Origin: HGM11416 sp045596285
GTDB lineage: Bacteria; Bacillota; Clostridia; Christensenellales; Borkfalkiaceae
Length of the DNA: 64,000 nucleotides
Assembly: GCA_045596285.1 (NCBI GenBank)
Contig: JAZOCA010000025.1
Coordinates: 59,104-123,103, forward strand
Reading direction: 5' to 3'
Numbering within the stretch: the first letter of the stretch is position 1; every line of letters starts with the position of its first letter. Under the pieces are notes generated by a model, which made no database searches, was not told the DNA's origin, and saw only the letters and a list, made by a program, of their open reading frames with translations. Of this stretch, positions 59,944-64,000 are shown piece after piece. The translations under genes were made by a program, and so were the position numbers.

Positions 59944-59976
59944 AAAACCCGCCTATAGGTCGATTAACGGCACTTT
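59944..59976 (+). repeat. Dispersed CTATA-GTCGATTA motif downstream of ntpD
   Basis: AACCCGCCTATAGG then TCGATTAACGGCACTTTC, 26 nt beyond the ntpD stop. A CCCGCC / GGCGGG pair around it forms a hairpin with a T-rich side, so it could also act in termination. Confidence 0.7.
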
Positions 59977-60001
59977 CACCAAAAAAATAGGCGGGTAATT
60001 T

Positions 60002-60646
60002 TTAATTTTCACCGCTTTCGCGGTTTGCTATCATAGATTTAACCTTCATAAGGCGCGTGATAGACGCCCTTTCGTTTTCATCTAATTTAGAAGTGATATA
60101 AGAAATAGTTTCTTGAAGTTGGGGTATCATAACGTGCTCTAAAGCGTTTACCCTTCTTTTATTCTTTTCTATTTCTATTGCGAGCATTGCCACCTGTTTT
60201 TCTACTTCGGCAAGTTTTACAAGTTTTGCAATAACTTCGGAAATTCTTTTTACCGAATAATCGGCTTCACTTGTGATTTGCGAAAAAGCATAAGGATAAT
60301 CTTCCCCGCTTTTATTTTCCTTAACGGAAAGAGATGGAACTTCTACGTTCATAACCGAAGTTACTCCCCTTGTTATTTGCAAGGTAGAAGTGGGCATCAT
60401 AAAAGCGTTTTCTAATGCGCCTTTAGAAAGTTGACCTTTTGCATAAGCAAACTCTTTTAAAACTTCACCTAACGCAAGATTGACTTCATCACGCAGGGTT
60501 TTATTTAATTTTATCAGAACGGAAAAGCGACGGATCATTTCATCCGACTTATCTTTTAAAAGTTTATGCCCACGAGTTGCGGTTTTTAACCTACCCTTGA
60601 GTTTTTTTAACTCCATTCTGGTTGGATTGACGTTTAACGTTGCCAT
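60002..60646 (-). CDS. ntpD: V-type ATPase subunit D
   Basis: 214 aa. N-terminal NVNPTRMELKKLKGRLKTATRGHKLLKDK is the signature of V/A-ATPase subunit D, the long coiled coil of the central rotor shaft. C-terminal VNALEHVMIPQLQETISYI completes it. It follows the B subunit gene after a 184-nt gap with no visible gene. Last visible gene of the V-ATPase operon. Confidence 0.95.
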   Translation of the reverse strand: MATLNVNPTRMELKKLKGRLKTATRGHKLLKDKSDEMIRRFSVLIKLNKTLRDEVNLALGEVLKEFAYAKGQLSKGALENAFMMPTSTLQITRGVTSVMNVEVPSLSVKENKSGEDYPYAFSQITSEADYSVKRISEVIAKLVKLAEVEKQVAMLAIEIEKNKRRVNALEHVMIPQLQETISYITSKLDENERASITRLMKVKSMIANRESGEN

Positions 60647-60830
60647 TTATTTACACCATTTATATAATAAGGATAAAATCGACCAACTAACAACCGATAA
60701 ATTTTAAAGAGTATAAATTTACAAAACAAAACACGGTTGTTTTAAGGTTAGCCAAAGATAAAATTAAAAATAAAGAATAATCGAATTATTAAAGATAGCA
60801 GGCAAACACAAAAGCTAGCGCTAAAAGTAA

Positions 60831-62210
60831 TTACTGCTTATTTAAATACTTATCTAAATATTTTTCTTTAATACGTTTAAGTTCGCTTCTGGGAAGAAGT
60901 GATAAAAGTTCCCAACCCAAGTTTAGCGTTTCTTCAATAGTACGGTTACATTCGAATCCCTGTGAAACGTATCTCTTTTCAAACTGCTCTGCAAAAGCAG
61001 CGTATAACTTATCGGTGGGGGTAAGCGCAGAATCGCCGAGTATTGCGGCAAGTTCTTTACTTTCTTTACCGTGCGCGTAAGCAGAGAATAGTTGGTTCAT
61101 GGTATCGGCGTGATCTTCGCGCGTTTTGCCCTCCCCTATACCCTTATCTTTAAGACGTGAAAGCGAAGGCAATACGTCTACTGGGGGAACTACGCCCTTT
61201 TTGTAAAGTTCACGCGATAAAATAATCTGACCTTCGGTAATATACCCGGTAAGGTCGGGAATGGGATGAGTTTTATCGTCTTCGGGCATGGTTAAAATGG
61301 GAATTTGAGTTATTGAACCTTCTTTTCCTTTAATTCTGCCCGCTCTTTCGTATAAAGAAGCAAGGTCGGTATATAAATAACCGGGATACCCGCGACGGCC
61401 GGGAACTTCTTTTCTTGCAGCCGATACTTCACGCAAAGCTTCTGCATAGTTTGTAATATCGGTCATAATAACCAAAACGTGCATACCCAGTTCAAAAGCC
61501 AAGTATTCCGCACAAGTCAACGCCATACGCGGAGTTGAAATACGTTCTACGGCGGGGTCGTTTGCAAGGTTTGTGAAAAGTACCGTTCTTTCTATAGCGC
61601 CGGTTTTTCTAAAGTCGTCTATAAAATATTCCGCTTCTTCAAAGGTGATACCGATTGCGGCGAAAACTACCGCGAACTTACTATCGCTAGAGCGAACTTT
61701 TGCCTGACGCGCAATTTGCGCCGCGAGTTCTGCGTGCGGAAGACCGCTCATACTAAATACGGGGAGTTTTTGCCCCCTAACCAAAGTATTAAGCCCGTCT
61801 ATTGCGGAAATACCCGTTTGAATAAATTCGTTGGGATAATCGCGAGCAGCGGGGTTAATGGGTTCGCCGTTTATATCTAACATCTTGTCGGGAATAACGG
61901 GCGCACCGCCATCACGTGGGTTGCCCATACCGTCGAATACTCTGCCGAGCATATCTTCAGATACGGCAAGTTCTATACTTCTGCCCAAAAAACGCGCTTT
62001 AGAAGTGGAAATTTCAAGCCCTTGTGAACTTTCGAAAAGTTGCACTACCGCTTTATCATCCTTTACTTCTAAAACCTTACCACGGCGCACTTCGCCGTTT
62101 TTCTGGGTTATTTCTACAAGTTCGTTGTATCCAACCCCTTCTACCCCTTCAACGAGCATCAAAGGCCCAACGACTTCTTTAATTGTTTTATATTCTTTAT
62201 ACATTGTCAT
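60831..62210 (-). CDS. ntpB: V-type ATPase subunit B
   Basis: 459 aa. Non-catalytic nucleotide-binding subunit: a degenerate P-loop region PVFSMSGLPHAELAAQIARQA, FAAIGITFEEAEYFIDDF, VLVIMTDITNYAEALREVSAAR and PGRRGYPGYLYTDLASLYERAGR. It forms the hexamer with subunit A. Its start overlaps the A gene by 14 nt. Confidence 0.97.
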   Translation of the reverse strand: MTMYKEYKTIKEVVGPLMLVEGVEGVGYNELVEITQKNGEVRRGKVLEVKDDKAVVQLFESSQGLEISTSKARFLGRSIELAVSEDMLGRVFDGMGNPRDGGAPVIPDKMLDINGEPINPAARDYPNEFIQTGISAIDGLNTLVRGQKLPVFSMSGLPHAELAAQIARQAKVRSSDSKFAVVFAAIGITFEEAEYFIDDFRKTGAIERTVLFTNLANDPAVERISTPRMALTCAEYLAFELGMHVLVIMTDITNYAEALREVSAARKEVPGRRGYPGYLYTDLASLYERAGRIKGKEGSITQIPILTMPEDDKTHPIPDLTGYITEGQIILSRELYKKGVVPPVDVLPSLSRLKDKGIGEGKTREDHADTMNQLFSAYAHGKESKELAAILGDSALTPTDKLYAAFAEQFEKRYVSQGFECNRTIEETLNLGWELLSLLPRSELKRIKEKYLDKYLNKQ

Positions 62211-63963
62211 CCCCCGCTTCTGCTATTTTCTTAAGTTCTGCGGTCATTTCGCGAAGTACGCGATCTAACGATTCAAGTTCGTTTTCTTCGGTATATTTTG
62301 CCCTACCTATTTTTTCCTTTGCTTCACAAGCCAAAATATCGTCTAGTTCAGCGTAATTATCTATTGCTATATTGCCAAGTCTGTAAAATTCGTAAATGAG
62401 TTTTAACATCTTGTACTGCTTTGAAAGAGAAGTATAGGTATCCGTTTCGTGGAAGGCGTTTTGGTGCAAATAGTCTTCACGAATTATCTTTGCCGTTTCC
62501 ATGGTCATTCTATCTTTATAAGAAAGCGAATCTATACCTACTAATCTTACGATTTCGTCAAGTTCTGCTTCTTCTTGTAAAACTCTCATTACAAAAGCGC
62601 GAAGTTCGTTATAGTCGGGCGCAACGTTTTCTTTAAACCACGCGCCTAACTTATCTGCGTAAAGCGAATAACTAACAAGCCAGTCGATCGCCGGGAAATG
62701 ACGCTTGTATGCAAGCGAAGAAGAAAGCCCCCAGAATACCTTTACTATACGTAACGTAGCCTGAGTTACAGGTTCGGAAAGGTCGCCACCCGGAGGAGAT
62801 ACCGCGCCGATTGCAGTTATAGAGCCGGTTACGTTCTTACTGCCAAGTACCTTTACGATGCCCGCTCTTTCGTAGAACTCTGCAAGACGTGAAGAAAGAT
62901 ATGCAGGGTAACCTTCGTCGCCGGGCATTTCTTCAAGTCTACCGCTCATTTCGCGAAGCGCTTCCGCCCAACGTGAAGTAGAATCTGCCATTATAGCAAC
63001 GTCGTAACCCATATCTCTAAAATATTCCGCTATGGTAATACCTGTGTAAATAGACGCTTCGCGCGCCGCAACGGGCATATCTGAAGTGTTTGCTATAAGC
63101 ACCGTTCTTTTCATCAAAGGTTGACCGGTTGTAGGGTCGTTAAGTTCGGGGAATTCGTTTAAAACGTCCGTCATCTCGTTACCGCGTTCACCGCAACCTA
63201 CGTATACGATAATCTTCGCGTCTGCCCACTTTGCAAGCTGGTGCTGAACTACCGTTTTACCGCTACCGAAAGGTCCGGGTACGGCTGCACAGCCACCCTT
63301 TGCTACAGGGAAAAGTGTGTCTATAACACGCTGACCGGTTATCATGGGCATTGACGGGGGTATTTTTTCACTGATGGGGCGAGCCTTTCTTACCGGCCAT
63401 TTGCGAAGCATTGCAACTTCTTTATCCCCACTTTCGGTAGATATTACAGCCACCGTTTGAGTGATGTTAAACTTACCCGCGCTTATGCTTTTTACCCTAC
63501 CGCTAATACCGTAAGGCAAAGTTATTTTGTGGCGAACTACGCTGGTTTCGTCTACGTAACCAAGTTCGTCGCCCGCAACTAAATTATCCCCTACCTTTGC
63601 GGTGGGAACGAAATCCCAAAGTTTTTCATGATCTAAGTTGTTAAGTTTAATACCGCGAGTGATTCTATCGCCGTAATTTTTAACTATTTCGGTTAAAGGG
63701 CGCTGAATACCGTCGAAAATGCCTTCTATAAGACCGGGTGCAAGTTCAACCGAAAGGGGCTCGCCCGTAGAATAAACGGCGTCTCCAACGCAAAGGCCTG
63801 CGGTTTCTTCATAAACCTGAATAGAAGCTTTATCTCCACGAAGTTCTATTATTTCACCGATAAGTTTTTTTTCGCCGACGTTAACTACGTCGTACATCTT
63901 GCTATCGGCCATATTTTCTGCAACGATAAGCGGTCCTGCTACCTTTATAATTCTTCCTTGCAT
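62197..63963 (-). CDS. ntpA: V-type ATPase catalytic subunit A
   Basis: 588 aa. Walker A PGPFGSGKTVVQHQLAKW, the family insertion before it, CGERGNEMTDVLNEFPEL, and MADSTSRWAEALREMSGRLEEMPGDEGYPAYL. Catalytic subunit that couples ATP hydrolysis or synthesis to ion movement through the membrane sector. AGAGAGG ribosome binding site; its ATG directly abuts the stop of the upstream gene. Confidence 0.97.
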   Translation of the reverse strand: MQGRIIKVAGPLIVAENMADSKMYDVVNVGEKKLIGEIIELRGDKASIQVYEETAGLCVGDAVYSTGEPLSVELAPGLIEGIFDGIQRPLTEIVKNYGDRITRGIKLNNLDHEKLWDFVPTAKVGDNLVAGDELGYVDETSVVRHKITLPYGISGRVKSISAGKFNITQTVAVISTESGDKEVAMLRKWPVRKARPISEKIPPSMPMITGQRVIDTLFPVAKGGCAAVPGPFGSGKTVVQHQLAKWADAKIIVYVGCGERGNEMTDVLNEFPELNDPTTGQPLMKRTVLIANTSDMPVAAREASIYTGITIAEYFRDMGYDVAIMADSTSRWAEALREMSGRLEEMPGDEGYPAYLSSRLAEFYERAGIVKVLGSKNVTGSITAIGAVSPPGGDLSEPVTQATLRIVKVFWGLSSSLAYKRHFPAIDWLVSYSLYADKLGAWFKENVAPDYNELRAFVMRVLQEEAELDEIVRLVGIDSLSYKDRMTMETAKIIREDYLHQNAFHETDTYTSLSKQYKMLKLIYEFYRLGNIAIDNYAELDDILACEAKEKIGRAKYTEENELESLDRVLREMTAELKKIAEAGDDNV

Positions 63964-64000
63964 CTACTTTTCCTCTCTGTTAAACAATATATCAACGCCA
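63964..64000 (-). CDS. C-terminal end of upstream V-ATPase gene, probably subunit F (partial)
   Basis: Only the last 11 codons and a TAG stop are in the window: GVDILFNREEK. The stop directly precedes the ntpA start. In clostridial and enterococcal operons the F subunit gene (ntpG) comes just before ntpA, so subunit F is most likely. Confidence 0.5.
   Translation of the reverse strand, partial: GVDILFNREEK

Noticed and set aside
60647..60830. A small gene between ntpB and ntpD
   Set aside because: No start with a ribosome binding site or conserved-looking frame on the minus strand was found in the 184-bp gap.

Overview
The window is AT-rich chromosomal DNA from a Gram-positive, probably spore-forming member of the Clostridia. 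Evidence for this is a CwlD-type amidase, the conserved mrnC-rlmB-sigH gene order known from Bacillus and Clostridium, a dnaX-ybaB-recR cluster, a V-type ATPase operon, a DapL-type lysine pathway gene, many Sec lipoproteins with lipoboxes, strong AGGAGG ribosome binding sites and sigma-A promoters. The gene content (several sugar operons with AraC regulators, corrinoid methyl transfer, secreted carbohydrate-binding proteins) suits an uncultured gut commensal. No rRNA or CRISPR was seen. The only complete tRNA is tRNA-Gln(CTG).

Layout. 1-11.2 kb (minus): a glycan-use operon with GH127, a secreted triple carbohydrate-binding protein, a sugar ABC transporter (binding protein and two permeases, no ATPase), a lipoprotein of the ADP-ribosylglycohydrolase fold and a partial secreted protein. 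A divergent AraC regulator (11.6 kb) probably controls it. 13.2-17.5 kb: a sugar kinase / class II aldolase / fucose-isomerase-like operon with a divergent PocR-AraC regulator. 17.6-22.8 kb: a corrinoid methyl-transfer operon (B12-binding protein, DUF2284, ferredoxin-ASKHA reactivator, UroD-type methyltransferase) led by a second PocR-AraC regulator. 23.4-29.0 kb: an island of visibly different base composition. It carries a Crp/Fnr regulator and sulfur-trafficking genes (three rhodanese domains, thioredoxin, CoA-disulfide reductase), DUF5714 and an LCM methyltransferase. 29.5-33.0 kb: rhaB-rhaD-rhaA. 33.1-35.2 kb: unrecognised accessory genes, one broken by an in-frame TGA. 35.2-35.9 kb: palindromic repeats and tRNA-Gln. 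36-42 kb: exonuclease, lipoproteins and an ECF sigma/anti-sigma locus. 42-50 kb: housekeeping genes (dapL, dapF, recR, ybaB, dnaX, sigH, rlmB, mrnC, cwlD). About 50.1 kb: a DnaA-box cluster. 50.3-56.9 kb: an RHS polymorphic-toxin locus with candidate immunity genes and an orphan RHS remnant. 57-64 kb: a large membrane protein and V-ATPase subunits D, B, A plus the end of one more.

The most notable points are these. (1) A short motif, core CTATARGTCGATTA, recurs about 13-17 times on both strands, between genes and inside them. (2) Two identical GTGAC-N4-GTCAC palindromes each sit at about -41.5 of divergent predicted promoters in the sulfur island, next to a gene for a Crp-type regulator that keeps the RExxxR recognition residues. 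(3) A 113-bp structured insert with a 12-bp direct repeat lies between those two operators. (4) The RHS locus has an unrecognised toxin tip and a recombination scar. (5) Four DnaA boxes lie within 90 bp. (6) Sugar-breakdown and corrinoid demethylation operons lie side by side under sister PocR regulators, which suggests use of an O-methylated sugar or a related methoxylated compound.
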